A stretch of 64,000 bases of DNA from assembly GCA_023213395.1 (NCBI GenBank), contig CM041465.1, positions 208,699,741 through 208,763,740 on the forward strand, in the 5' to 3' direction. Shown piece after piece: positions 33,840 to 44,512 of the stretch. Source of the stretch: Cycas panzhihuaensis (lineage: Eukaryota > Cycadophyta). Under the pieces are notes generated by a model that searched no databases, was not told the DNA's origin, and saw only the letters and a program-made list of their open reading frames with translations. A program made the position numbers and the translations under genes. Numbering within the stretch: the stretch's first letter is position 1; each line of letters starts with the position of its first letter.

Positions 33840-34350
33840 AATGTGGAACAATTATTACTTAACAACAAGGTTCTTTGTATTTTTAGGATAATGCATCTGC
33901 TACTACGTTTTCCTTTCCTTTTTACAAGAGATTTCAAAGTCATAGTCTTGTATCTTGTGGAGCATTTTTGTTGTTCTTTTGATAGATTAGCTTGCTAGAG
34001 GAAGCATTTTAGGCTATGGTGGTATGTTTGTACTATGAATTTTGTTCCTAATAATTATTACCTCCATTTAGCTAAGGCATGCAAGATAGCTAGCATTTCT
34101 TTATCGTAGGTGATTTTGGCCTTTTCTCAAAGGTTGAGTTTTCTGCTCTCATATGATATTGGATGGTCATTTTGGAGTAAACTATGCCAATCCCCGTTCC
34201 TAAAGGATTGTATTCTACTAGGAATGTTTGGGAAAAGTTTGGTAAGGATAAGACTAATGCAGTTGTGACTATTATCTTGAGGTTTTTGAAGCTTTGGTTT
34301 TCCTCTTTGTTCCATCTAAAGCTATCCTTCTCGGTGAGATCTATTAGTCA
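33840..34350 (-). pseudogene. gypsy G1 RNase H, broken
   Basis: The minus strand reads SLPNFSQTFLVEYNPLGTGI and SYESRKLNL (34150-34127), then YDKEMLAILHALAKW and KEQQKC-like text, and near 33900 an ADALS-like motif with a stop. The usual catalytic Asp in VECDAS reads Asn (VEYNPL). It stops at 33840, where the long-LTR element enters. Confidence 0.82.
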
Positions 34351-35330
34351 GCATGTGATCGTAACATAACCTTTTAGAAACTTCCTGTAGCATCTTGTGA
34401 GCCCTAGGAATCCATATAGCTTGGAAACATTTTTGGGAATGGGCCAATCTAGTATTGCTTGAATCTTTATTAGATCTATTTGGATTCCTTTCTCTGATAT
34501 AACATGTCCTAGGTATTGTATTGTTTTCCTCCTGAAGTAGCATTTTGACCTTTTCACAAAGAAGTTGTTATCTCTCAAGATTTGTAGGACCTTTTGAAGG
34601 TGATGTAAGTGTTCTTGCCATGTTTTGTTGCAAATTAGTATATCATCAAGAAATAGCATGACAAATACATTGAGATAGAAAGCAAAAATATGATTCATGT
34701 TAGCTTGGAATGTTGCAAGGGCATTGGTTAGCACAGAGGGCATGACTTTAAAGTCATATAGCCTTTGTTGTGTTTTGAAGGCAATTTTCTCTGTTTCTTG
34801 TTGTCTAATAGGGATCTGGTAGTATCTAGAGTGGAGGTCGATCTTAGTAAAGGATTTTGCACCATGTAATTCATTTATGATATTGTCTATTTGAGGGATT
34901 GGATATTTATTCTTCAATGTTACCTCATTTAGACTGCGTTAATCCACACATAATCTGAATGAACCATCCTTTTTATGTGCAAGTACTATTGGTGTTGCAT
35001 AGGAATTTTTACTTAGTATGACTAAACCTATGTCCTAAAATTCTTGTGTGAGTCTCTCTATTTTGGTATTTGTTCATGTCTGTAGTGATACAATCTTTGT
35101 ATAATTGGTCTAATTCCAAGTTCCAACCCCATTATATGTTCCACGTTTCTTGTGGGTGGTATAGATCTTGGAAGTTCTTGGAATATGCCTTGATAGTTAT
35201 CTAAGATTTGGTCTACTTGTTGTTTTTGATCTAAAGGTAATTGGTCACATGTATCTTCCAGTTGAATTACAAATAATCTGACAATGAATCCAACATTTTC
35301 TTTTGGGAGTATTTTATTCATTTTTTCTAC
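34350..35330 (-). pseudogene. gypsy G1 reverse transcriptase, broken
   Basis: The RT lead reads VEHIMGLELGIRPIIQRLYH (35190-35100). After stops the core (34348-34917) gives KNKYPIPQIDNIINELHGAK, FTKIDLHSRYYQIPIRQQE and FKVMPSVLTNALATFQANMN, then the catalytic box VMLFLDDILICNKTW with both Asp kept. GHVISEKGIQID and WPIPKNVSKLYGFLGLTRCY follow. MPSVLTNAL replaces the usual MPFGLTNAP. Confidence 0.9.
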
Positions 35331-35559
35331 AAAGACGATGGAATTTTTTTAAGCTTTGATGCCTGTTAGCTGATATCTTTGTCCTCCCTTTCTAAACCTA
35401 ATGAAGTTTTTGTCGTGGTTTAGGGTGTATGTCTCAAGTGTGCTCAGCCATTCAACTCCCAAGATATATTCAAATCCGCTAATTGGAAATGTATGGTAGT
35501 CCAAAGAGAATTGGTAGTTGCTAATATGAAGTTGTTGGTATTTTACTTCTCCTTCACAA

Positions 35560-35765
35560 GTTATTGACTATTCTCCTAGGATGGAAGTTTTAAAATCTTT
35601 TGTGTTTTCTATTTGTAATGCGACTCTTTTGGCAACTTGGATGTTAATGAAATTATGGGTGCTACTTGGATAGATGAGTGCTATTACTTGATCTGTCCTT
35701 AGGAATCCAAAAATTTTTATTGTATTTGGTCTTTGGATCCCTAACATGATTGCAAGCAATATCTA
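35560..35765 (-). pseudogene. gypsy G1 protease, active site lost
   Basis: The minus strand reads IFGFLRTDQVIALIYPSSTH followed by NFINIQVAKRV. Chromovirus proteases have LIDSGSTHNFI here, so the catalytic DSG is now YPS. ILGE* closes the open part. Between 35340 and 35560 the remainder of the domain is readable only across stops. Confidence 0.8.
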
Positions 35766-35970
35766 TGGTTGTCCATCGATTAATTATGGCATGGCTAGTT
35801 CTTTGTCTATTATTTCAAGATTTTCTTAGGGTTCATCATTATCATCCTCTTCTATTTCTACAAAGAAAAGCTTTCTTGCAATGTAAGTGTGTCCTTTGCT
35901 CCATGGTTTCTTGTGAGTATGGTAGAGGCTAAGGGCCCTCTCCTTTACTCTTTCAATTTGATGAGTTTGT
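35766..35970 (-). pseudogene. gypsy G1 Gag C-terminus, zinc knuckle degraded
   Basis: The minus strand reads IERVKERALSLYHTHKKPWS, KGHTYIARKLFFVEIEEDD and DNDEP. This has the layout of the chromovirus CCHC knuckle followed by an acidic linker, but all three cysteines are replaced while the His is kept. Copia D's LTR cuts it at 35970. Confidence 0.75.
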
Positions 35971-36311
35971 TGTGTAGTGTTTGTGTAGAAATTCAAAACT
36001 AAGATGGATGAAGAACCTAAATGAGTGGATTAACTTAATCACCTAATGCAAATTATTTTCACAAAATGACATAAATATCAACCTCATAAACTTCTCTCAT
36101 TAACTTTGTTACAATGCACAATATGTGCTCAAGTACAAACCTAATTGTAATGTTGATTCCAAAAGGATCGACACATGTGAGGTGAAAGTGTAACCCCCAA
36201 TAACTCACCAACTCACATAACATTAAAAAGCTAACAACTAATTAAATACAAAGATTAAAGGGGAGGCTCATGACCTAAAGTATGAGCCACAATACACATT
36301 AAATGTCAACA
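35971..36311 (-). repeat. 3' LTR of copia D (341 bp)
   Basis: On the minus strand it starts TGTTGACATTTAATG, directly after the polypurine tract ACATTAAGGGGGGG (36312-36325). It ends ...AACACTACACA at 35971. Only one copy lies in the window. Confidence 0.75.
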
Positions 36312-36529
36312 CCCCCCCTTAATGTTTATTTCATTTACTCTAACACCTAACCATCTTGAAAGTCTGGAATCTATCACATGCCAATGGTTTGGTGAAGATG
36401 TCAACCAACTATTCTTATGTTGGCCTATACACCATCTCAATCATAACTTTCTGAATCAATTCATGAATAAAGTGAGGGTGCAGCTCAATATGTTTGGTGT
36501 GATCATGCAACACAGGATTCTTTTCAATC
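36312..36529 (-). pseudogene. copia D RNase H C-terminus
   Basis: The minus strand reads KNPVLHDHTKHIELHPHFIH, then VDIFTKPLACDRF across one stop and frame change. This is the copia RNase H end with the TKHIE and FTKPL signatures. It is interrupted at 36534 by element E. Confidence 0.85.
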
Positions 36530-36534
36530 TTCAA

Positions 36535-37051
36535 TGTAGGGGGCCTAGACCTCAAACTATAGATAGAGATAATATTTTCCAGCAGATAGCATACATTTAC
36601 AACAATAATTTTTCATAAAATATTATTCAGAAGACATTGTTCAACCATCCATGTAGTATAACATCCATAAATTGATAAAATAACAACAGAAATTGAAGTA
36701 ATAAATAATAGCAGAACAATAGAACCTGATACAGTGTCAAATTATGAAGTAACCCTCTTTGAGGTGAGATCAGTCCTCCAAATAGGCACAAGGCCCTAAT
36801 TGCATGAGGCCATTATTCCAAGTAATAATAAATTCTCCAAGATTTGTTTACAAATGATCAAGGCTTTCCTATTTATAGCCTTTATTTCTCTCTTAAATAA
36901 CTCCTAACTCTCTCTCAAAAAAAATGTCTTCATAATGAAATATATTAAATGATTCTTTCCTTAATCCTCCTAAAACCAACTTACTAATAAATGTATTGAA
37001 TAATAATTCCCTATATAAAAGTTGACTTCCTCTTCATTTGGGAATGCTACA
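36535..37051 (-). repeat. 3' LTR of element E (517 bp)
   Basis: It aligns with 39938-40403. This copy has about 50 bp more near its right side (37000-37030). A minus-strand TATAAATAG box lies near 36869-36878. Confidence 0.92.
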
Positions 37052-37066
37052 ATTCCCCTCCCCTTA
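37052..37066 (-). other. polypurine tract of element E
   Basis: The minus strand reads AAGGGGAGGGGAATT next to the LTR. Just upstream it reads YFEGKVLV, like the chromovirus pol terminus that precedes the polypurine tract. Confidence 0.8.
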
Positions 37067-38489
37067 AACTAATACTTTGCCCTCAAAGTATTGGGAATTT
37101 CTTGTAGCTTGGTTTGGTCCTGTTTTGACCTGAGTTTGCAACCACCACCTACTAAATTCTATCTGTCATAAAGATTAGGTTCAATTTTGTGCCTTTTATG
37201 GAACTTTGCTAATAAGCATCTTGAATTCACTGATGCTTGTTCCTGGGGCCAAGTACATGTTGTATCTTGTCCTGTATTGAAGGGATCCTGGGACCTATGA
37301 GGTGCGTCAGATGCCTTGTCCTAATCTTGCTTTGTGTTTGCACATTTTATCCTTAGAAGGAATGACTTATAGAATGATAGGTGATTAGAATACTGAGAAT
37401 TGTTGTGGGGAATGTTATGATGGAATTTGGAAAGTTGGTAAAAGAATTGATCATAAGGATATTGAATTGGTGATTGCTTAGTGAAAAAAGAAATGGAAGA
37501 AGTGGGATTTTGAATGGTGATCAACCACAACTTTGAAGGTATAGAAAGAAAGGATGAACTTTGGATTTTGACTTGGATGAGAATTTGTGCAATGTTTGTT
37601 TGACCACAAGAATTCATTAGGGAAAAAGATGGATGAGGGATTTTTTATAGACGTCTTTTATGAAAAAAGGACTTTAATAGGGGTTTAGGAATGGTATTTA
37701 GAGAAAATGATAGATTAATGAAAAAAATAATATTGGTAGTATGGAGATGATGGGGGTTGGGACGGACCAAATGGGGTTTTGTAGGGGGTAATCATTGTAC
37801 TATGCGATGAAACTTGACAAAATGACAATGTATGGTTTAGAATAGCTTGATGAGGGAAATTTCTAGGGGGGGAAAAGTGTGTAAAGATGACATTAAACTA
37901 GGGTTGTATAAGGGAATTGGGATTTGTTCTACAATGCAGTGGGAGTTAAGGGATTTTGTGTTTTGGTTGGCTATGGAAAGGGGAGAAAAAAGTGCCTCTA
38001 CTACTACTAAGTTTGGAAATGAGAGGACAACAAAAGTTTCCGAACAAAATGTGCATGTGCATCACAAGATTGAGAGCTACCTTGAGTACCTTATTAGGTT
38101 CGCATGTGGCTCACTAAGTTTCTTCTTCAGATTCTTTTACATCCACTAGTTGTTCTCTCTCTTGTTCTTCCACATTTTCGTGTTGCTCCTGTGCAACTTC
38201 TCCTTAGATATCTTCCTTGGTCTCAATTTGCCTTTCGCCAAATTCTTCTAGTAGGTGATTAATTGTGCCTAGTGTGTGTCTTTTGCATAGTTATGTTGTT
38301 CGCTCTGAACTAGTTCTTGTTCATATTCCTATAAGGTCTCAGTGATCTCCTATATATTCACTTGTTCTTCTTCTTTTTCTTCTTCTACATTTTTCCCTTT
38401 GACTAGTTGCTTTGATACCTTGGTATCCTCACCCTACTCATGGGTTTGTGGGTGTCAAAGTATTCCCTCTACTTGAATTTTACCTTGTT
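37067..38489. other. interior of element E, little coding signal
   Basis: The minus-strand frame 37321-37617 is Ser/Gln/Tyr-rich (HHNIPHNNSQYSNHLSFYKS) with no recognised domain. A + frame at 37847-38149 is also unrecognised. An acidic minus-strand stretch with VEEEKEEEQVN lies near 38390-38340. Confidence 0.4.
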
Positions 38490-38725
38490 TCTATTGCTTG
38501 AAAGCTCCGATACATGCATATTGAAACCGACACCAATGGGAGAATATGAATACTTCTTTAGTCCAATTAATGAACCAATCATGAGCTCTTCCTTCTAGTA
38601 AACATTCTTAAATTGGTCCATACTCTTTGAATTTTGTATCAAACATGAATTCATGATTGATCTCGATCATTTCTAGCCATTTTCTTAGGTCATCATATTC
38701 ATCCAAATTAAAAAAATCTGTCTTC
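38490..38725 (-). pseudogene. gag-like fragment of element E
   Basis: From 38725 the minus strand reads MKTDFFNLDEYDDLRKWLEM, then IEINHEFMFDTKFKEYGP, a stop, ECLLEGRAHDWFINWTKEV and FSHWCRFQYACIGAFKQ. The L-GRAHDWF...W spacing resembles the Retrotrans_gag core, but the match is loose and I do not claim a lineage. Confidence 0.45.
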
Positions 38726-38759
38726 ATTTTTTTTCTTTGTCAATGAAGGCTACAATTCA

Positions 38760-39920
38760 ATGATTAAAATCTATATCGTGTGATGGTCAAGACTATCACA
38801 TATGACCACTTGAATCGATCATCTCTAAATTGAGATTCCAATAGTTCAAATGGCACAGAGATCTGGTACTTGTAACCCAAGTTATGGATGAAAACATCTA
38901 GGTACCTTGTTTGAAAAGTCAACTTAAAAAAAAAAGGAATTTTATTAGCCCCTTGTAGGGCTTAGCCCCTAGTCACCTAGGGTTAGTATGTGACCACCTG
39001 ATAACAAAAAGGTTGTGAACTCTAATGACTTTTCCAATGTAACTAAATGTGATCAAACTTTAGGAAAATAAAATTTTGTTCAGACTTTCAACATCACTAT
39101 TTTTTTTTCTCTGCTCGATGCTCGTGTCACTAGGACAAGCATCCTCTCAAAAGTCTATCTTTTGTGGCACTATATCATGGACTTCTCAAATGTCCATCCT
39201 GTGCTTCCTCTATGACCTATAACTACATATCCCCTCTGTTCTCAAGAATCGCCCATCTGATACCCCTTATATCAATGCCCTAATGATGTACTTAATCTAT
39301 AGTGTTTGCACCTCGAGTCTGGCAGTAATTTCATTCAACTCTCCCATTTTGTACAAGGGTATAGGTGCTTGATTATGATCTATGATGAGATAACCACACT
39401 CCCACATTGATTGTAGTCAACTAGATTAATCTCCTCGCAGTGTAATGCTCCTCATCTTGGTGATCTCACATGACCTCCTCCTCATCCTGGCGACCTCACA
39501 TGAGCTCCTTTCTATCGTTGTGTATTGATCTTGGGTCAGATATCAACCCTAGATTGCTAGAATATTACAATCTCTCACTTATATCTAGATTCCTTCCTTC
39601 TTCAATCAACACACTATGTGTCAATCCACGAAAAAGATAGTCGAACAATATGAAATTGGAGGTAAGGTGACTTCTTTAGGTTGCGATGATCCTTGACAAT
39701 AATAGACGAGCATGCCCTCAACGTGGACGCTTCATACAGATGCATTAGATGTCATTGTCAATGGTCAAAAATTTTAGGCAACACATTTCTAATTCACCCA
39801 TGGTTCAAATGGCCCACTTGTGCATAGACTAAAACCACTTCATTGAAATCGATGAGCTGCTAAATCTTCAAATGCCTGTTGAGATTTTCCCCCTTCCATA
39901 GATTACCTTGCAATATGCTC
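38760..39920. other. leader region of element E
   Basis: Between primer-binding site and gag-like fragment. Only short C/T-rich phrases such as CTCCTCATCYTGGYGAYCTCACATGA (repeated near 39449 and 39479) were noticed. No coding pattern. Confidence 0.35.
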
Positions 39921-39923
39921 TTT

Positions 39924-39935
39924 GCTCTAATACCA
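39924..39935 (-). other. primer-binding site of element E
   Basis: The minus strand reads TGGTATTAGAGC two bases after the LTR end. One base differs from the initiator-Met site TGGTATCAGAGC. Confidence 0.85.
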
Positions 39936-39937
39936 GT

Positions 39938-40403
39938 TGTAGCAGGCCCAAACCTCAAACAAGAGACAAAGATTATATTTTTTAGTAGATAACATACATT
40001 TACAGCAAAAATTCTTCATAAAATATCATTCAACAGACATAGTTCATCCATCCATGCAGTATAACATCCATGCATTGATAAAATAACAATAGAAATTGAA
40101 GTGATAAATAATAGCAGAACAATAGAACCTAATACAATGTCTAGTAGTGAAGTAACCCTCTTCGAGGCAAGAGTAGTCCTCCAAATAAGCATAAGGCCCT
40201 CATGGTGTGAGGCCATTATCCCAAGTAATAATAAATTCTCAAAGATTTGTTTACAAATGATCAAGGCTTTCCTATTTATAGCCTTTATTTCTCTCTCTTA
40301 AATAACTCTCTCTTTAAAAAACTGACTTCATAATGAAATATATTAAATGATTCTTTCTTTAATCCTCCTAATAATAGACTTCCTTTCATTGGGGAATGCT
40401 ACA
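39938..40403 (-). repeat. 5' LTR of element E (466 bp)
   Basis: It runs TGTAGCAGGCCC to GGAATGCTACA on the + strand and aligns with 36535-37051. Confidence 0.92.
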
Positions 40404-40795
40404 TTCAATGTACTCTGATTATCATGGTAGAAAATAGTTGGTTCTAATTGGGGCAGTTTCATGTCTTGCATAATCTATCATGGCCAAATGGCTTCAGTAG
40501 TAGCTACAACTATAGCCTTGTACTTTGCTTTAGTTGAGGACAAAGCAACATTTAATTGTTTTTTATTGCCCCAAGTGATGGTAGTTGAACCCAAACTAAA
40601 ATAGTATCTAAAAGTTGACCTTCTGCTATCTGCACATTCGACCCAATCAGAATCTATTAATCATATTAACTTGAAATTATCATTATGCTTGAATTCAAGC
40701 CCATATTGAATTGTTCCCTTCAAGTATTTGAGGATCCTCTTTGCAGCTTTCTAGTGGCTTTGTTTTGGCATTGCTATAAACCTAGACACCATTCC
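40404..40795 (-). pseudogene. copia D RNase H and RT end
   Basis: The minus strand reads MVSRFIAMPKQSH, AAKRILKYLKGTIQYGLEF, LIDSDWVECADSRRSTFRYY, QLNVALSSTKAKYKAIVVAT and IFYHDNQSTLN. All are copia RNase H landmarks. The lead-in GMVSRF at 40795 continues from 54043 once F1 is removed. Confidence 0.88.
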
Positions 40796-40990
40796 TGTAA
40801 GAAACCTTCAATAAATGAAGATGGAATTCATTGATTATGTGAGAAAGGCTCTCTCCATATATATGTACATCAGTTGTTTGTAACCATTCAGTGTAGATGT
40901 GCCACTTGTCTGACACTTATCTTTATTAATAGAAGATGGGTTTTACACATGACCCTCATAATATCCTAGATAAAACATTACTTTCTAACA
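40796..40990 (-). repeat. 3' LTR of copia F1 (195 bp)
   Basis: Minus strand TGTTAGAAAG to TTTCTTACA, after the polypurine tract ATTAAGAGAGGG. Very similar to 53854-54041 and 54873-55065. Confidence 0.92.
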
Positions 40991-41542
40991 CCCTCTCTTA
41001 ATGTTTTATCTATTTACACCACACCCACTTTTAAGAAATTGAAACTTCTCTTTGCTAAGAGGTTTTGTAAGAATTCTGCAAGTTGTTCATTTGTCATGCA
41101 ATGTATTAGGTCTATCTCCTTGTCCTATACTTTTTTCCATATGAAATGATGATGTACTTTAATATGCTTGGTTCATGCATGGAAGATTGGATTCTTGGTC
41201 AATTTTATTGCACTCTGGTTGTCACAAAAAAGTGTCGTTGATTCTTGTTGTTGCTAATTTAAATCTATCAGTAGTTGTCTTAACCATACTGCTTCACAGG
41301 ATGCGCTGACTGTAGACTTATATTTTACTTTTGTAGAAGACAAGGCAATTGTTGGTTGTTGTTTGTTGCTCTAGGATACTACGGCTGATCTAACGAAAAA
41401 ACAATACCCGCTGGTTGACTTTCTTTTTTCCTCATCTCCTACCCAGTCTGAATCACAGAACTCAATTAATTTACCTGTCTCATTTTTTGGATATGTAAGT
41501 TTTAAATTTGAAGTTCCTTTCAGATATCTGAGTATCCTCTTT
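40991..41542 (-). pseudogene. copia F1 RNase H and RT end
   Basis: The minus strand carries KRILRYLKGTSNLKLTYPKN, IEFCDSDWVGDEEKRKSTSG and YCFFVRSAVVS (41580-41371), then LCDNQSAIKLTKN and TNEQLAEFL-like text to 41040. The catalytic D in CDSDW and D in CDNQS are kept. Several stops occur. It is cut at 41542 by gypsy G2, and the matching edge is at 47053. Confidence 0.88.
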
Positions 41543-42007
41543 TGAAGTGACCCTTGAGAGTCTGGCCAACCTCTATGCACTGTTGTGGCTGACTTCTAAT
41601 GGTTACTTTGGCCACCCCTCTCCCTGTCTTGGCCGACTTCATTATGTCCCAATTTGAGCACCTATAAATAGGGATTTTTGAGGTCATCCTCAATCATCAA
41701 TTTGTAAAGTGTTCCTTCTTATTTTCAACCTTTAGGCAGCTGCAAATTTTTGGCCTTAGGGCTGCATTTTTAGGAGGATCCCCGCCTCGAAGGGCTCGGT
41801 GTTTATTATAGGTTGTGTTGGTACTTATTGAACATCTATTTGTACTCTTTTGACATCCAATTCAACACTTGTAATTGATTTATATCTGGAACTATATGTT
41901 TATGTTGGTACTTCTTATATATAAAATTGACAATTGTATTCTATTATCTATGAAATTTAGCTCTGTTCTATCCTACTTCTATCCTTTTGGGTGAAAGAAC
42001 CGTTACA
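41543..42007 (+). repeat. 5' LTR of gypsy G2 (465 bp)
   Basis: TGAAGTGACCC to ACCGTTACA. A TATA box, TATAAATA, lies at 41663-41670. It differs from the 3' LTR at many more sites than the 3' LTR differs from its duplicate at 49126-49591. Confidence 0.93.
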
Positions 42008-42009
42008 AG

Positions 42010-42021
42010 TGGTATCAAAGC
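42010..42021 (+). other. primer-binding site of gypsy G2
   Basis: TGGTATCAAAGC two bases after the LTR, one base off the initiator-Met consensus. Confidence 0.88.
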
Positions 42022-42152
42022 TTCGTTTCGAAGCGGGATTTTAAGGAGATTTTTCAATCAGGGGGAAGCAAATTTTGACCCGCCCTCGCACCCTAGGAAT
42101 TTTGGAAGGATCCAAACAAAATTAAGATCTAGAAAGATTAGATCGCCAAGCA

Positions 42153-43090
42153 AAATGCCAAGATCCCAAGAATTAGAGGAGCAAACAGCAGAGACCATGA
42201 CAACAGTCATGTAGGAACTCATACAACAGATCAAGAACCTTAATGTGAGGTTAGAAAAGCAAGAAATAAACCAACCTAAAATAGAACAAAATCAAGATTC
42301 ATATTAAGATGCAGACCAAGGGAACCAGGAAGGTAGGTTTAAAGAAGGATTCATTTTTCAGCGAAGGAACATAAGATCACAGGGAATCCCAACAAACACG
42401 AAGATGGCACTGGAAAAATTTGATCCAAAAAAGGTGCAAGACATAAGAGCATGGTTACTCCAAATGGAAATATACTTTGCAATAAACCAGATGGCAAAAA
42501 CAGATATGGTTCCCATCGCTTCTCTACATCTTTATGGATGACTGAAATTGGTATTATTGGTGGAAAAAGATGCAAGGACCACAACAACAAGAGTGGAGAA
42601 ACTTTCGAGCAACTATTATCAATCAATACAAAGACTCATGGGCCATGGATTATTTCGCCCAACTGACAAGACTATAATAGACCGGATCGGTTCGAGAGTA
42701 TACGGAACAATTCCAAATGTTACAATGCATGATTACATCAAGCGTCCCCTAGGAATGTCTCAAGGAAACCTATATAAGTGGTCTTAAGGCACCCATAAGA
42801 TTCCATGTATTAGCGCAACAACGCGAAGCATTGGAAGAAATCATAAAGCATGCCACATTTGTCGAAGTTGAACTCAAAGAAACCAGGCCAACCTATGTGC
42901 GCAGAATAGAATTTGCACCACCACCTATCGTGAACTGGAATAGGTTAGGAGTTAAGTCAGATGCTTCTCTTACAATCAAGAGTATGACGAAAAATCCTAC
43001 GTGAGAAGAACACATAAAGAAAGGCCACCTATTTCAAATGTGGAGGAAAGTGGAACTGGGAGCACTAGTGCCCAGGAAAAAAGGTATTCA
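42153..43090 (+). pseudogene. gypsy G2 Gag, broken
   Basis: It starts MPRSQELEEQTAETMTTVM (42153) and continues through stops with a Q/N-rich coiled-coil-like segment (IQQIKNLNVRLEKQEINQ). The capsid follows: MALEKFDPKKVQDIRAWLLQ, MEIYFAINQMAKTDMV, then frame-shifted VEKLSSNYYQSI. A zinc knuckle near 43030-43075 reads YFKCGGKWNWEH*CPGKK: the first Cys is Tyr and a stop precedes the last Cys. Confidence 0.82.
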
Positions 43091-43229
43091 TGTTAAATAA
43101 TAAAGAAGTAGAGATACCTGAACAAATGGAAGAAGATGTAGTCCTAGATCAGGAAGACAACAACAAACAAACTGAAGCAGAGCTGGATGAATTACTAGAA
43201 GTCGATATAAAGAATGTCTAGATCTCTCT

Positions 43230-43596
43230 GCAAGCCATAACAGGACAAAGTACTACACCTCGGACACTACAATTCAAAGAGATGCTAAAAGGAGCTCCAA
43301 TAGCAGTATTGGTGGATAGTGGGACCATCCACAACTTTATCAATAGACCAATAGCCCAGATGCTAGGAATAAAGGTGGAGCCATTGAAAACTTTCCAAGT
43401 ATCAATTGCTAACAGAAAAATAGCGCCTTGCAGAGGGTTTTGCAAAAACATCAACTTGAAAATCGATGAGTATCCTTTGAATTCCAACATTTTTGTGATG
43501 CAGAAAGGGAGAGTTGATGTAGTTCTAGGGGTACAGTGGTTGCAAACTTTAAGCAATATAGTCACCAACTATATAACCAAGGTCATGTGCTTCTGA
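43230..43596 (+). pseudogene. gypsy G2 protease
   Basis: The retroviral-type aspartic protease keeps its active site in AVLVDSGTIHNFINRPIAQM, followed by MQKGRVDVVLGVQWLQTL, the flap-to-C-terminal signature of plant Ty3 proteases. The catalytic DSG is intact. The domain is open over 104 codons and ends at a stop after VMCF, just before the linker to RT. Confidence 0.88.
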
Positions 43597-43799
43597 ATAA
43601 ACAACACAAAATATATATTACGTGGACCAAAACATCCACCAATGCAACTAGTGTCGTCCCATAGAATGGAGAAGATCATGCGGAAAAAAGTGCCCACATA
43701 TATAGTTTCATGCCACAAGGTCGAAATCCAAGAAATACCAACAGAGATCCAACACATCTTGGATGACTATAAACAAGTATTCGAAGAACCGAAGGGGTT

Positions 43800-44512
43800 A
43801 CCCCCAGCATGAGAAACTTAGCACACTATTGATTTAGTCCCAGGAGCTGCACTGATGAACATAAGGCCATATAGGCACCCATACCACATGAGGAAGGATA
43901 TCAAAAACATAACAAGAGAATTACTCTCATAAGGCCACATTCAAAGTAGCATAAGTCTGTTTGCATCTCCAGTGGTAATCGGCCCCAAGAAAGATGGAAC
44001 AGTCAGGATGTGCATAGATTACAGAGGACTAAACAAGTTAACTATAAAGAATAGATATCCTATCCCTAGGATCGACGACTTGCTAGATGAGATACAAGGG
44101 GCAAAATACTTCTCCAAGATCGACCTCTGGTCCGGATACCATCAAATTCGGATAAAAGAAAAAGATGTCCACAAGACAACCTTTAAAACTCACGAGAGAC
44201 TATTGAAATTCAAAGTGATGCCTTTTGGACTAACCAACACCCCAACAACATTCCATGCCACCATGAACTCCACATTCAAGGAAATCTTAAGGAAGTTTAT
44301 ACTAATTTTTTTTTATGACATCCTTATCTATAGCAAAATATGGAGCGAGCATTTGGCGTGCCTTAGATTAGTCCTAGAAATCTTAGCAAATAGATTACTT
44401 TTTGTAAACAAGAAAAAATCCTCTTTGGGCCAACAGGAACTGGAATACCTTGTTCATATGATTACTACAGAAGGAATTGAGGTTGACCCCAAGAAGGTCT
44501 AGGCGATAGTAA
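43800..44512 (+). pseudogene. gypsy G2 reverse transcriptase with mutated catalytic Asp
   Basis: The lead-in IDLVPGAALMNIRPYRHPYH is followed by a stop, then a long open core (43972-44502): VVIGPKKDGTVRMCIDYRGL, NRYPIPRIDDLLDEIQGAKY, FSKIDLWSGYHQIRIKEKD, FKVMPFGLTNTPTTFHATMN. The catalytic box reads LIFFYDILIYSK, where relatives have FFDDILIYS, so one essential Asp is Tyr. It cannot polymerise even if the frame were intact. Confidence 0.92.

Larger units (their letters stand above)
13900..35970 (-). mobile_element. Ty3/gypsy chromovirus G1, split into three pieces
   Basis: Three minus-strand blocks belong to one element: gag end, protease, RT and RNase H (33840-35970), a 16-bp sliver (24970-24985), and integrase plus chromodomain (14120-15523). 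The reading frame rejoins across both intervening insertions. On the minus strand, coding just after RNase H at 33840 runs into the sliver and then into the zinc-binding integrase start at 15523. Copia D cuts off the gag side at 35970, and no 5' LTR is visible. The element is dead. Confidence 0.85.
36535..40403 (-). mobile_element. non-autonomous LTR element E (3.87 kb)
   Basis: LTRs at 36535-37051 and 39938-40403 start TGTAG and end GCTACA. Perfect 5-bp target duplications TTCAA lie at 36530-36534 and 40404-40408. The minus-strand primer-binding site and polypurine tract fix the orientation. The interior holds only a gag-like fragment and a short gypsy pol-tail-like segment. RT, RNase H and integrase core are absent, so it needed helper proteins. 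Confidence 0.92.

Noticed and set aside
37847-38149. 100-codon + frame in element E
   Set aside because: Opposite to the element's coding strand and without a recognisable domain.
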